Source: Geosiphon pyriformis (taxonomy: Eukaryota > Glomeromycota > Glomeromycetes > Archaeosporales > Geosiphonaceae). Taken from it: a stretch of 64,000 bases of DNA. The translations under genes were made by a program, and so were the position numbers. Below, one piece after another: positions 46,561 to 59,618 of the stretch (position 1 is the stretch's first letter; each line of letters begins with the position of its first letter). Below the pieces are notes generated by a model. The model worked only from the letters and a program-made list of their open reading frames with translations, made no database searches and was not told where the DNA came from. The stretch lies in contig JAAOMT010000046.1 of NCBI GenBank assembly GCA_016748015.1, positions 429,687-493,686 of the forward strand, given 5' to 3'.

Positions 46561-48190
46561 AACAGAATATTATTAATTATTAATAATATTTCACAATTAA
46601 AAATATAAAAACCCAATATACATAACAAAAAAGAAACAAAAATAATAAAAATTACTGATAATATTCACTTTATTACACAAAAATTGTTTTAACCTATAAA
46701 ATATTGAAAGTTAAACATAAAAATAACAATTAATAAATAAAGTATCTAACACAAAAACACAGAAAAAAACAAAAACTTCAAAACAATTTACAGTACTAAG
46801 TACACTTACTATTTAAAAATATAATAAATAAAATAATAAGAAAAATAAAAACAATATTAAAAAATTTAATGATAACTGCAGTATATTAGAAAATAAACAA
46901 AAAAAATTAGAATTAATAAATACAACAATTTTTTAAGAACTTTTGCTATTACTACTTAGAAAAACAACTAAATCTTCAAAACTTGTATATAAATAAAACC
47001 AAGTAAATATTTAATTTAATTATATTACAGCAGATAAAACAATTTGTAAAAAATAATAGCTTAACTACATATGTGAAAACAATCTATTAATTATAAACAA
47101 GATTTTAAAATTGTGTAAAAATATTATTATATATTTAATAATAAACATAGTAACAATCAACTAGTATAAAAAAATTACTAATATTTAATTCAAAAAATTA
47201 TGAGCCAGAATTGCCAATACAATTCTAGAAAAAATAATAATAAAGTTAATTTAAGAAAAAAATCTGGATAATTTCAACAAAACTTAATATTAAAAAAAAA
47301 CATATTATTATTTATATAATAACAAAAAATAATAAGTTAGATAAATAACCAATTAAAAATAGGCATAATAAAAAAGAAATTTCAGAATTTTAGTAATACT
47401 TTTAGTAAAAATTACAAGATTCCAAAATTTTAGAAGATTTTAAGAAAGCTTATATAATGAAAATTATGTATATATAGCAATAAAAATAGAAAAAAAAAGA
47501 CAAACAAGAATCTAAAACTTAGTTTTTTTTTAAAAAAATTAATTTGTTATTACTTAAAGTAAAATTATCTATTTATTAATAAAATTATCAATTACTATTT
47601 GATTTATGTTATTATTATTACTTAATTGAATTATTTACTATTTTTTGCCATTTCAGCAATTTATGCTAATAATAATTAATACTTAACTATACTAAAACAA
47701 TAATTCTTGATTATAATTATTATTAAAATACTAATTTTTTTATTTTTTTTATTTTTTTTTATTTTGTTTGTTATGTTTGCTAAAATTAATTAAAAAAAAC
47801 ATTAAGATTATAATGTCAGAAATTATTGGTAAAAAATAATAAGACAAAATATAGATTAAATAATATTAATTACTTATTAGAAGAATATATTTATTAAAAT
47901 AAACTAGTTACTATATCAAAGAATTAAATATCAAGTATTATTAACTATTTGCTATTGAATTTTTGTTTATTATATAAAAAACTTAACCAAAATTTTCAAA
48001 TTATGAAAACTTTTAAAACTTATTTTCATAATTATTTATTTAGTACCAAGTTATAAATTTGTTATTTATTCTAATATCTAAATAATTATCTATAATAATA
48101 TTTATATTAGCTTTTGTTTTAAAAGCTTGTTGTTAGATATTTGTTTATTTGTATTACATATTTTTTGCTTAAAGTTAGTAAAATAACTAA
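46561..48190. other. AT-rich stretch, no readable gene
   Basis: Presumably the worn ends of the flanking gypsy relics. It contains an AT microrepeat near 47735-47765. Nothing else is supportable. Confidence 0.45.
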
Positions 48191-49080
48191 ATATTTGCTG
48201 AGAAGTTTTTAATAAATTGTTAATAATATCTAGTTAATTTTAAAAACTTTTAAGTTTTATTAAGTTTTAAGATTTTGGAAAGTTTTTAATTATTTTAATT
48301 TTGTTTAAATTAGTTTTAATGTCTTTTTTTTCAAATATATGTTTTAAAAATTTGAGTTTTGTTTTTTTGTAAAAGTATTTATTAGTATTTAAATTTAATC
48401 TAATATATAAAAATCTTTTGAATACTTGTTATAAATAATATAAATATTTATTAAATGTTTTTAAGAATATATTAATATTATTTAAATATACAATTACTAA
48501 TTTTTATAATATACTAAAGTAAACAATTTTTATTAATCATTAGAATATAATAAATATATTGGTTATACTAAATAGTATTACTTAAATTTAAAGTTTTTTT
48601 TATTGATTGTAATGTTATTTTTTTTTTGTTATTTGAATTTATAGCTATTTATTAATATTTACTGTTTAAAATCAATATAGAAAACTATTTATTTTTATTA
48701 AATAAGTCAAATAATTTTTGAATTAATAGTATTAAATAATTATTATTATAAGTAATACTATTAAGTTTGTAATAATTTATATAAAACTGGATTTTGTTAT
48801 TTTTTTTGTATTAGTATTACTAATAATAATTATAGATTCATAGATAATTAAATTAATTTACTGTTTAATATTTAATTAATTTTTTTTTAATGATATTATA
48901 ATTGGCTAATAATATTTTATATATTTTTTACTTAATTAGTATTATATTTTCAGTTTTAATTTTATGTTAAATTATATTAGTTCTCTTAAACTTATTTTTA
49001 CTTATAAAAATATTGATATATTGTTTGAGCAATACTTAAAATTGTATTTTTTGGAATTATTCTAAGTTTTTTAAGTTTAT
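48190..49080 (-). pseudogene. Eroded gypsy reverse transcriptase relic
   Basis: Read on the minus strand from about 48900, the fragments LLLVILIQKK, NPVLYKLLQT, IVFYIDFKQ and KKNNITINKKNFKFK come in the order of gypsy RT: SPVVLVKKK, then YPLP, FSKLDLKSGY, KTAF and the GxYE block. Stops interrupt at expected Trp and Gln positions. No frame survives. Confidence 0.6.
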
Positions 49081-49162
49081 TTGTTTTAGTTATTCTAATT
49101 AAAACAAATAATATTTACTTTTTTAAATCTAAATTTGTAATATAAAATCTACATATCCATAT

Positions 49163-49201
49163 CACGTTTGGACCTCAATTGTTAAACATAATAAAAAAAA
49201 A
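49163..49201 (+). mobile_element. LINE-6: minimal tail-only LINE insertion (39 bp)
   Basis: CACGTTTGGACCTCAATTGT followed by TAAACATAAT and an A-run matches the extreme 3' end of the LINE tail (LINE-7 complement: GTGTTTGGACTTCACTCATT, then TAAATTTAAT and As). It is flanked by a perfect 10-bp duplication, ATATCCATAT, at 49153-49162 and 49202-49211. Confidence 0.75.
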
Positions 49202-49784
49202 ATATCCATATAATTAGTTAAAATTTATAATATTGGTTAGTTGGTTTTTAATTTTTGAATTTAAATATTTAATAATAGTGTTAACTGTAATTTTTACATA
49301 ATTTTTTGTGTTGTTAAAAATTAAAATTCTGAAAGATTTTGGCTTTTAGCTGATATATATAAGTTGATAATAGCAATAATTTTATTTTGATATCTTTCTG
49401 ATTTTATTTTAAAAATCTGTAATTAATTTTTAATTTTTCTGAATATTTTTAATAAGTATTTGTAATATAATAAAATAGAAATAATATGTAAAAATAATTT
49501 TTTTCTGGTCAATAGTTTTCTCTGTTATATTAATAAATATATTAAATTTTTCAATTAATTTAAATTTATTAATCTCTTTGGTAATAATTTTTAATTCTTT
49601 TTTTATTCTTATTAAATCTTTAATCAAAGATAAAAATATAGTTTGTGCTATTTTTTTTAATTCTATTTTATAAACTTTATCTAAATTATTTTGTAATATA
49701 ACAACAATATTTTTTACATATTTAGTATTAATTGTTTTTTTTTATAGTAATTTTTTTTCTTGTTAAACTAAATTTAAATATTAA

Positions 49785-50330
49785 TTAAATCATAATTATT
49801 GTTAACATTTTTAATATTAACTTTAAATTTATATTGGTAAGTAAATAAAATTATAAATTATAAAAACTTGTTCTGAATATTTAAGATTAAATTTAATATT
49901 TGTTATATGTGCTTTTTTAGACATAATGTTTTTATTATTTTTGTTAAACTATTTAAATTTCTGTTTTTTTGATAAGTTGAGAAATGTTATATGTTGTTTA
50001 GTTTTAAAAGTAATATTTAAATTTTTGTTAGATTTGAAAATAATGTTTGAATCAAGATTAAGTTTTAATTTCAATTTATTAGCTTTATTGATTGGCTTGT
50101 TAATTTTGAAAATCAAATAAATAATCTATAATAATAAATAATAAACAAAATTACAATTATTATAATATTTAAATTAACATAAAATAAGATAGTATTTACA
50201 GAATTAAATATTAAGACTAATAAGTTTTTGTTTTTGTTTTTTTTAGATTAATGCTAGTAATCAGTAATATTTATTGAACTTTACAAAATTGTTAAACATA
50301 ACAAAAAACAAGTTTTAAGTTAATTTTTTT
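49785..50330 (-). repeat. Repeat shared with 1975-2500 and 53735-54200
   Basis: Same orientation and about 500 bp in length, beginning near TATATTGGTAAGTAAATAAA. It lies upstream (minus strand) of the 48.2-49.1-kb RT relic, as its counterpart does for the 51.9-kb relic, so it is probably gag or protease DNA. No motif is readable. Confidence 0.6.
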
Positions 50331-50469
50331 TTAAATTTTTTTTTGATTATATGTATTTTTATTTAGTAGTTGTTATTTTTTAAATTTTGTTTTTATTATA
50401 CAAATATTTTTTCAATTATTTAAGAGCATAATTATAAATTGTATTTATTAATATTATTATAGATTAACT

Positions 50470-50990
50470 TAGTAAGTAGTATTATAATATTTTGTATTTG
50501 TGATTTAGAAATAAAACTATTTTTAAAGTGAAAATAAGAACTTAAAGATCTTTTAAATATATTTGTTTTTCTATTAAATCTGTCTATTAATTTTTAAAGA
50601 GCTGTTGTAATTTAGTTTTATCTATTAAGTTCTTTAGTTATAAGATACAAAAATATTGTTTTAGCAGTCATATAGTTGTAATTGTTTATTTTGTACTAAT
50701 TAAGTACAATCATTAAAATTTAATAGTATTTTTATATTTTTTTAATAAGCTAACAAGATAAAATTAATATATTTAAACTTAAAAAAAGCTTTTTTTTTAT
50801 CAGATTATTATAAAGTTTATTTTTAAGATAGTTGATTTTCAATATTGTTATTTTTCAAGAATAAACAAAATAAAATAAAATAAAAATGAAATTAGTATTC
50901 TATTAATTATTATAATTAAGAGTAATTAGTCTAAGTTATTAAAGTTCTAAAAACATTTATGCTAATTGTATTTAATCTGAAATAAAAATA
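50470..50990 (-). repeat. Direct repeat, copy 1 (counterpart 57180-57600)
   Basis: About 400 bp match 57180-57600 in the same orientation: CTTTTAAATATATTTGTTTT, then AGTTATAAGATACAAAAATA and TTTTTCAAGAATAAACAAAA. It ends in an AAAAT-type run and the family-B motif at 50890. Spacing of 6.7 kb would allow LTRs of one element, but this is not established. Confidence 0.6.
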
Positions 50991-51239
50991 AATAAAACAA
51001 ATAATTGGATTCTAATAAGTTCCAAAATTATAAAATTAAGAATTAAATAAAAATATTTTATTTTATTTGATAAAAATATAAGAAAAAAAAATCAGTTTTT
51101 ATTCTTTAAATATAATTTAAAGTGAATTTAATTCTGTCTTTTTCTGTTTGTTATTACTATTTATTTTTATAAATATTTTTTAGTTTTATATAATTGTTTT
51201 CAATTGCTTATTATTGTTAATTATTGTTTATTATACTAA

Positions 51240-51370
51240 TTATTGTTTTATTTTTTTATGTTATAACTAATATTTTATACTATTTTTAATTATTTTATAT
51301 TATTATATATTATTTTATATTATTGTATATTATTTCATATTATTGTGTATTATTTTGTATTATTATATAT
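51240..51370. repeat. AT-only tandem repeat
   Basis: Five or six units of about 24 bp built on TATTATTTTATATTATTATA, with single-base changes between units. Confidence 0.75.
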
Positions 51371-51889
51371 TAATCATGTTTTTTAATAAAGTTTTAATTA
51401 GTTTTTTTACTTAAATAATAATAATATTTTTTTAAAATTAAGTTTTTGTAAAATTATATATATCTTTAAAAGTTGTTTATTTTATATAATATTTAAGTAT
51501 TGTATTAAATATTGCTTTTTATGGTTTTTTAAACTAAAGATTGTTTATTTGTTTAATGTTGTTAATCTTAATTGCTTTTATTAAACTGTTTAATAATATG
51601 ACTAAATATTATTTAAATATTAAATATAATTAATAAGTTATTTTATAATATAATATTATTTTTAAAAAGCTGTTAGGATTTGTGTTTTTGGTTCTTTTTT
51701 TATAGTAAACTTTATATAAAAATTGTTGTAAATAGGTGTTCTATTTTGTACATTTTTTTTTAGTTGTAGTTTATTAAACAATCAGATTAATTTTTTATAA
51801 TTAATATATAAATTAAAAGATTAACAAAGATAATATCTTTAATTTTATATAGTTTAATAAATAGTAAGACATTTTAAGTTAATAGTACT

Positions 51890-52900
51890 ATATATTTTTT
51901 TGGCTAAGTTTGTACTACAACTAGCATAAATAATCAGATATTTTCAGTTATTAAGCCCAATTTGTAATAAAACAGCTTCTAAAACATTTTTTAAAATATT
52001 TATAGCTATAATAAATTGTTTTTTAAAATTTAAGTACATTAAAACTAAAGTTTTAATAAATTAGTATTTGAAATAGTTAAAAACTTTTTTTTAATTATTT
52101 TTTACATATATAAAACATATTTTAAAAGCAAATAATAGAAGAGTTTGGTAATATTTAAAAAGTCTTTAATAAATTTACAATAGTATTTAACAAGTTCTAA
52201 AAATTTTTATAGTTTTTTTAAATTAATAGATGCTAGAAAATTTTTAACTTTTTAGACTTTTTTTGAATTAAGTTTTACTTTGTTTTTTTTAATTATATGT
52301 TTTAAGAATTATAGTTTAGTTTTTTTAAAGAAGCATTTGTTTAAATTAAGCTTAAATTTAATATTTTAAAAGTAATTAAATACTTATTAAAAATAAAATA
52401 GATGATTATTAAATGTTTTTAAAAATATTTTGGTGTTATTCAAGTAAATAAAAACTAATTTTTAAAAAATTTCTTTATATATAGCATTTATTAGATATTA
52501 AAAAATGACTTGAATATTGTAAAATTCAAAAAACATAATATTAAATTTAAAGTTTTTATTTCGAATAGTAAAAACAGTTTTTTTTTATTGATTAAGTTTA
52601 TTTTAATTTGTTAATATTTACTGGCCAAATCTAATAATAAAAACCATTTTTTTTTAAATTATTTAAATAAATATAATTAAATAACTGTTTTTTTGAATAA
52701 TACTATTAAGTTTTTAATAATTAATATAAACATATTTTTTCGTTTTTTTTATAATAAAAATAACAAGTAAAAACCATAAACTTAAAAATTTTTTAATTAA
52801 ACTATTATTTAATATTTACTGTATTTCATTTTTTATCAAGTTGTTTTCCTTAGGAGTAATTTAATAAACATTTTGTTTAATAAGTTTGGTATCTTTAATA
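51890..52900 (-). pseudogene. Eroded gypsy reverse transcriptase and RNase H relic
   Basis: The clearest of the minus-strand relics. From about 52790 downwards: SLWFLLVIFIIKK, KMVFIIRFGQ, KKTVFTIRNKNFKFN, then FIYLNNTKIFLKTFNNHLF, which corresponds to YLDDIIIFSKTxEEHL with both catalytic Asp now Asn. Next come KCFFKKTKL, VKNFLASIN and LELVKYYCKFIKDFLNITKL, matching the FLGLxxYYRRFIxDFSKI block. Stops fall mostly at Gln. RNase H traces continue below 52150. Not functional. Confidence 0.75.
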
Positions 52901-53734
52901 TTGGTTTTATGTTTTACAATATTAATTTATTTGAATTTATTCTTATTAATAAAAATATTAACATATTAATATAACAGAATTTCGAGTTATATTTGTTAAA
53001 ATATGCTTAAATTCTCAAGATTAAGTTTTAAATTTCTTTTAAAGTAAACAAATAGCTTTCCTTTGACAAATTTTATACTTGTAAAATGATATTACAATAT
53101 AAAACAGTTAAACAAAATCAAAAATAAATTGGAGTTTTTAAGATTTATAAATATTTGCAGTTATAGAATTAATAAAAGTTTTATTAGAAATTTTAATAAT
53201 ATTATTTATTAAATTGTAAATAAAAATCTTAAAATATTTATAAGACTTTGCAAATATATAGAAATTTGTAATATTGGTCAGATAACAAACTTTTAAACAA
53301 CTTTAAACAATAAAAATTTGTTTTGAGTTTTTTGTTTAACTTTTATAATATATTATTAATAAAATAAAATTAAAACTACAATATTAATATAAATAAATTT
53401 TTTTATATTACTTAATTTTTTTATAAAGTTGATTTGTATATTTTTTTACTAAATTTAAATCTTTAGATTTTTTAACAGTAAAACTTAATTTTTTTTAGAT
53501 ATTTATTAAAGTAAGTTGAAAGATTTTAATAAGAAATAAGAAAATAACTTAAGTAATTTTTTCTTGTAATTTAATAATATAGGATTTATTATAATTGTTT
53601 TAAAGTATTATAATAATGTTTTAAAGTATTACAATAACGTTTTTAGTATATTTAGTGTTAATTATTCTTTTTTTAATATCAATTTTTTTGTTTACAAGAC
53701 TTAAACATAAAATAATTTGAACTATTGTATTTTA

Positions 53735-56700
53735 AAAATAATTTAAAATCTATTTTTATAAAAAAATAAAACACTATAATTAGTAAAGATTGCTTTAAAT
53801 ATCTTAAATTAAATCTGATATTACTAGTATGTGCTTATTTTAAACAGATTTTTTTATTATTATTATATTATTATTTTAGTTTTAGTTCTTTAAAAAAATC
53901 CAAATAAAAAAAATATTATTTAATTTTAAGAGTTATATTTAATTCTTAAAATAAAATGTTTTCTTTATTTAATTTAAATTTTTTTTAAATTTTTTAAGTT
54001 CAAAAATTAGATATAGAATTCAAAATAATAGATTAAATAAAAAATCATATTTGTTACAATATTTAAAGTAACAAAAAATTAAACAGTATTTATACAATTG
54101 AATATTAAAACTAATTAATCTCTTTTTTTGTTTTTTTTGAATAAAAATAAAATCTTAATAATATTTCTAGAATGTTTTTTGATTATTGATAAAAAAATCA
54201 TTCATATTTAGTACAATAATTAGTGTATTTTTGATAATATAGATCTTTTTAACAATTATACTTTTCTATTTTGCTGTTGCTATTCTTTAAATTTTTGTTT
54301 TTATTATAATTTAATTAATTGATTGCTTATTTATATATAGTAGTAAATAAAGTTTTTTTACATGCTTAATTATTAATAAAAATAGTATATTAATATGATT
54401 TATTATATGTTTTTTCTTTATTAACAATATTATTTCATATTTTTTTATTTGACAAATTTTTTTTACAAATAAAATATAATTTATTGTTTTATTTGTTTTG
54501 TTGTTTAGAACATCTAAATTATTTTAATATATATAATTAACAGTAATATTTGATAGCTATTAACATATTTTATTATTTTTAATACATATATTTATTGATA
54601 ATAGCTTTTTTTTATAGTCAATATATACTAGTTTTGATTAACAATATGACTGATTTCTTTAATTTTATAAAGCATAAATAAACATCAATATTTGTGATTT
54701 TTTTTCAATTTCTTTTTTTTTTTTTTTAGATAAATAGTAATAATAAGTTAATGTAAAATTTATTGGCCCAAAAAATTTGATAAGTTTTCAAAATAAGTTG
54801 TATTAAAGATTTTTTAAATTTGATTAAGGATTATTCAAATATTACTGTTTTAAAATATTTACAAGTAATAAATATTTGAATATATTGGTCATTAAAAATA
54901 ATTTATAGCTTTTATATGTTTTTGTTAAAAATAATATGAATTTTAGTTAATTAATTATTTTTAACTAATGCTTAATATTAAATTGTTTTCATAACAAAAA
55001 CTTTGATAAGAATTTTAATTCTATTAGTTTTAAAAAAAATATATTAATTTTTTTAATTAATATTTTGGTGTTTTTATTAATAGTAATAATCTAAATAGTA
55101 ACAACATGATTAACTTGATAACTTAATTAATTTATAAATTGTTTTTTTTAAAAAATACAATATTATTAAAATTTTGGATTTTAAAAAAATCAAAATAGAC
55201 AGCTTGGTTTAAACATTTGTTAATAATGTTTAAGATAGTAAATTATTGCAATTTATATTTTAAAATACAAATATTGATTGTAATTGAGTTCTGGTGTAAT
55301 TTTTTTAGTTATAATTATAGTCAATTGCTTAGAATTTTGAATTATTGTATTAAAAAATCTAATACTAAAATTGTAATTACATTAACAATTGAGTTTGTTG
55401 GTAATAATTTAATAATTATTATAATAAATATTGTAATAACTAATACTAAAAAAATAGATATTAATATTTTATTGATTATATATATTTTAATTATTGTTAA
55501 TATTAATTTTTATAACTTTAATTCAACATTTTTTTCAGCAATTTTTAATAATATAGCCAGTTTTTTAATAATAATAATAGTTACAAGAATCTTGTTTCTA
55601 TGGCTATTGTTATTATTAACATTATTATTATTATTAATATTTTAAACTGTGTTTATTTTTTCAATTTGTAATAGTTAATAAGTTTCTGAATTTTTAACAA
55701 AAAATTTTTCAATTTTTTGAGTTAATTTTTTACTTAATTGAATAAATTTTGTATTAATATTGAAATTTTTATTTATAGCTAAGTTAATAACTTGAGTGTG
55801 ACTTACTTCTTGTTTAATAAATTTAAAATTATAATCAAATTTTATAAACTTATTAAATAGTAAAACTTAATGATTTAAAAAATATTATTTTTTAATTTTT
55901 TGATAAATTAATTCAAAATTTAAACAGAAATGTAGCAATTTATTTTAATAACTTGAATTTAATAGAAAACCTAATTAAATTGGCCAAAATAAATAGTAAT
56001 AACTTTATGGTTTTTTTGTTTTATTATATTAAATTGGTTTTGTAATCTGATTAAAATATTTAAATTACAAGAAATGCAATTTTGAAAACAGCAAAGTTGG
56101 TGGTTTTTTTAGAAAGATTTTGATATCATAAGTTAACTGTTTTAATTAAAAAAAATAAAGCTTAGATAGTTTTTATATTATTTTAATTGTTAATAGTAAT
56201 TACTTTTTTAGTTTTTACAATTTAAGTATAAATATTTTTTTCTTTATCAGAAAATTTTTTTAGTTTGATAATATCTTAATAAATTATAATAAAATTAATA
56301 AAAAGTTATTTTATTAAAGATAATAATAAAACTAATAAAAATATACTGAATTTTTTAGTTATTGCATATTATTTTTTTTATTAATTATTGAAATAGATTA
56401 AAACAAAGAACTTTTTTTTAACAAAATAATTATTAATTTGGCCAGTTGTTATAATTGTTGTTGTTTTCAAAAAATAATATTTTTAAAAACTGTAGTTGTT
56501 ATAGTAAGATTTTTAAATAAAATTTTATATTTTTTCAATAATTTAGTTCAAAAAATTTTATTAAAATCTTAAAAATAAAGATTTTTAAAAGTCTGTAAAG
56601 TTTTTAATTATAATTTAATAGATTAATTAAACAGAATTCTACTTTCTAAAGTTTAATAATATAATAATATTGTTGATAAAAAAAATTTTGATTTTTTACT

Positions 56701-58560
56701 AATAATAAGTCAAGATTTTTTTTAAGTAAACTGTTGCTAAATATTGCTTTTAATATTGAATTCTAATTTTTTAGAGTTTGCTTTTATATTATAATTTTTT
56801 TATAATTAAGAATATTAATATTTAATATATTTTTCAATTTTTTTATTAATAAGAAAAAAAGTTTTTGTTATTGTTTTTTTTATAATTACAGTTAAATAAA
56901 ATAATAAATTCTGGTATATTTGATTTTTAAGTTTTCTAATGTTGGTTGTTTTGCTTAAATAATAGTTAATTTTGATTTGTATATAGTAAAAAATTTTATT
57001 TTTAGCTGTAAATGTTTTTTTTGGTATTTTTAAATTTTTTCAAAAGTATTAGTATAGAGTTTTTTTAAAAGATAAGTGATTTTTTTTAACAGTTTTAATA
57101 ATTATTATTTTGTTTAATTGTTAAAATGCTTTGTTTCTGTGAATTTTATAATTTTACAGAAAATACCAAATGTTATAGATAAATTTAATATATGATATTA
57201 TAATGTTTAATGTTCATAATTTAAGAATAAAAGCCATTTTTAAAGTAAAAATAAGAGCTTAAAAATCTTTTAGATATATTTGTTTTCTTATTAAATTAGT
57301 TTATTAGTTTCTAAAAATTAATTTAGTTTTATTTATTGAGTTTTTTGGTTATAAGATACAAAGATGTTGTCTTAATAGTTATATAGTTGTAGTTGTTTAT
57401 TTTATGCTAATTAATCACAATTACTAAAATCTAATAGTATCTTTATACATTTTTAATAAGCTAACAAAATAAAATTAATATATTCAAACTTAAAAAAAGT
57501 TTTTTTCTTTTATGAAACTATTATAAAGTCTAATTTTAAGACAATTAATTTTAATATTGTCATTTTTCAAGAATAAAAAAATAAAATAAAATAAAATAAT
57601 TAGTAGTTTAACCAATTCAAAATTTTTGGTTAACATAATTACTGCTTAAAAATTAATTAAACATGATAAATATACTTTTTGTAAAAAACTATTGTATAGT
57701 TTTCAAATAAACTGGTTTAAGATTTGGAGTATAGTAAAATAACTTGTGTTAATAATTTGTATTTAATACAAATTTTAATAAAAATATTTAAGATAAGTTG
57801 TAACTACTTTATTTTTTTTTGTTTTATAATAGTAAAATAAGCTTAAAGTTAATTAATAATAATAATATTATTAATATTGTAAAAAAGCTAATTTAAATAT
57901 GAAAAAATTGTTTGGTTTTGCTGTTAAACTTTAGTATTATAAATTAGCAGTATTTTAAAAAAAGTAATAAATTACTTAAAAAACTCTAATATTGTTTTAG
58001 CCATTAGTTACAATTATTATTTTAATGTTATTTAATTATAATTAAATATTGAAATTTTGTTAATGAATTTTTTAATTTTAATAATTAAAACATATTATTA
58101 ATGCTATTAATAAGAGATATAAAATAAGTAGTAAATAAATTTTAATAATATAAATGCCAATAATAAAGTTATAAGTACAGCTAATAATAAGTTTTTTGAT
58201 ACAGTTACTGTTGAATTTGCAAAAATTGGTTTTTAATTTATTTTTAAAGTTTAATTTGTTGAAGTTTAAATTATAATAAATTATAAAATCGAATTTTTTT
58301 CTGATTTTTTCTGATTTTTATTTTTATTTTCTGAATTAGTATTTTTTATTTACTAATAAATCCATAAATTAGAGATATTAATAGTAATTAAAAAGTTAAT
58401 AACATAAATAGTTATAACTTGAATTTTTAAAAAATTTGCTGTATTTTTTTAGTAAATTAGAATTTTTGAAAATAAAATTATAAACTTTGGAATTGTGTAG
58501 TAAAAAATAATATATTTTTTTCTGAAATTTAAATTGCGTTTTTGGAAATATAATAATATA
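53735..58560 (-). repeat. Block B2: decayed old LTR-element sequence, counterpart of 1.9-5.1 kb
   Basis: Collinear with block B1. It lies upstream, on the minus strand, of the RT relic at 51.9-52.9 kb, so it likely held protease and gag. Some insertions interrupt the collinearity, for example 57180-57600. A 142-codon hydrophobic frame at 55217-55645 on the opposite strand is low-complexity and probably not a gene. Confidence 0.55.
57180..57600 (-). repeat. Direct repeat, copy 2 (counterpart 50470-50905)
   Basis: Matches 50470-50905 nearly base for base except for transitions, and ends in the same AAAAT run. It appears inserted within block B2, because block B1 has no counterpart at this point. 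Confidence 0.6.
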
Positions 58561-58719
58561 ATAAATTTGTGAATGATACGATTCGCAATTTTTTCTTAAA
58601 CTTTTTTTAAAATAATTATTAAGATTTTTAATTTGTTTTTTTTTATTAAAGATTATTGAAAAAAATTTTAAATATATTAATTTTCCAATTTATTTCTATA
58701 ATTATTAACATAAAATTAT

Positions 58720-59400
58720 AATTTATGTTGTAATAATTTTTTGTAATAATTTTTTTTGGCTGTTTTTGAATTTTCAGTTTTGTTTAAAAATGTATAATCT
58801 TTTTATTAATAAAAAATTAAAGACTAATTCAATTAAAAGACTATTGTTAATTAATTCTAAATATTCTTGGTATATTAAAATAAAAATTTTACAAATTTAA
58901 AGTAGTTTATTTTTGTGAATTTTGATTTTATTATTTTTGTTAATTATATTTAATAATGTTTTTGTTTTTTGTAAATTATATTTTACAAAAAGCACTAAAT
59001 TTATGGTAATTTTTAATGTTATATATAATTTTATAATTTAGTATTAAAATAATATTTAATAATCTAAAACTTTTGAGTAGATTTAAAAATTTTAATAGTT
59101 AAGTCTTTTGTATAATAAATAAAAATTTACTAATAATAAATAATACTTAATTTTTAACTTTTTTAGCATAGTAATAAATTTATTTTGATGTTTTTACTTT
59201 TTTAGTAAACAATCTTATTTTTATTAAATATTTTTTAATGTTATAAACTTTGTTTTTTTTAATCAATTAATAATTTCATAAATATTACAAAATAATAAAA
59301 AATAAAATAAAATAAAATAAAATAAAAAATATTAATATTTTATTAATAATTATAATTAAGAGCTATTATTATAATATAATTAAATTTTTTAATAAATATA
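58720..59400. repeat. Old LTR-like repeat (family B), uninterrupted copy
   Basis: Aligns with 12180-12612 plus 13233-13430, across the LINE-3 insertion point. It contains the small hairpin at about 58966-58993, an (AAAAT)n run at 59297-59330 and the motif near 59325 (TTAATATTTTATTAATAATT). Confidence 0.65.
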
Positions 59401-59618
59401 ATTAATATTTATATTTTAAATTGTATTAAAAATAAACAATAAATAAATTTACAATAAATATATTGATTACATATAACTTAAATAAAATATTAATAATTAA
59501 AATATAATAATTATGATTTTTATTAACTATTTTAAGTAATAAATTTTTAATTGTTAAAATAAATTGGATAAAAAAAATTATTTTTTTGTTTTTAAAACTA
59601 TTTTTATATATATATAAA

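Noticed and set aside
55217-55645. 142-codon hydrophobic ORF
   Set aside because: Made of AT codons only (Ile, Leu, Asn, Phe), low complexity, no start context and opposite in strand to the repeat around it. Expected by chance in such DNA.
12006-59400. Mitochondrial origin suggested by the AT content
   Set aside because: The window holds a spliceosomal-intron eIF4E gene, nuclear LINE, gypsy and Tc1 elements and no mitochondrial gene, tRNA or rRNA.
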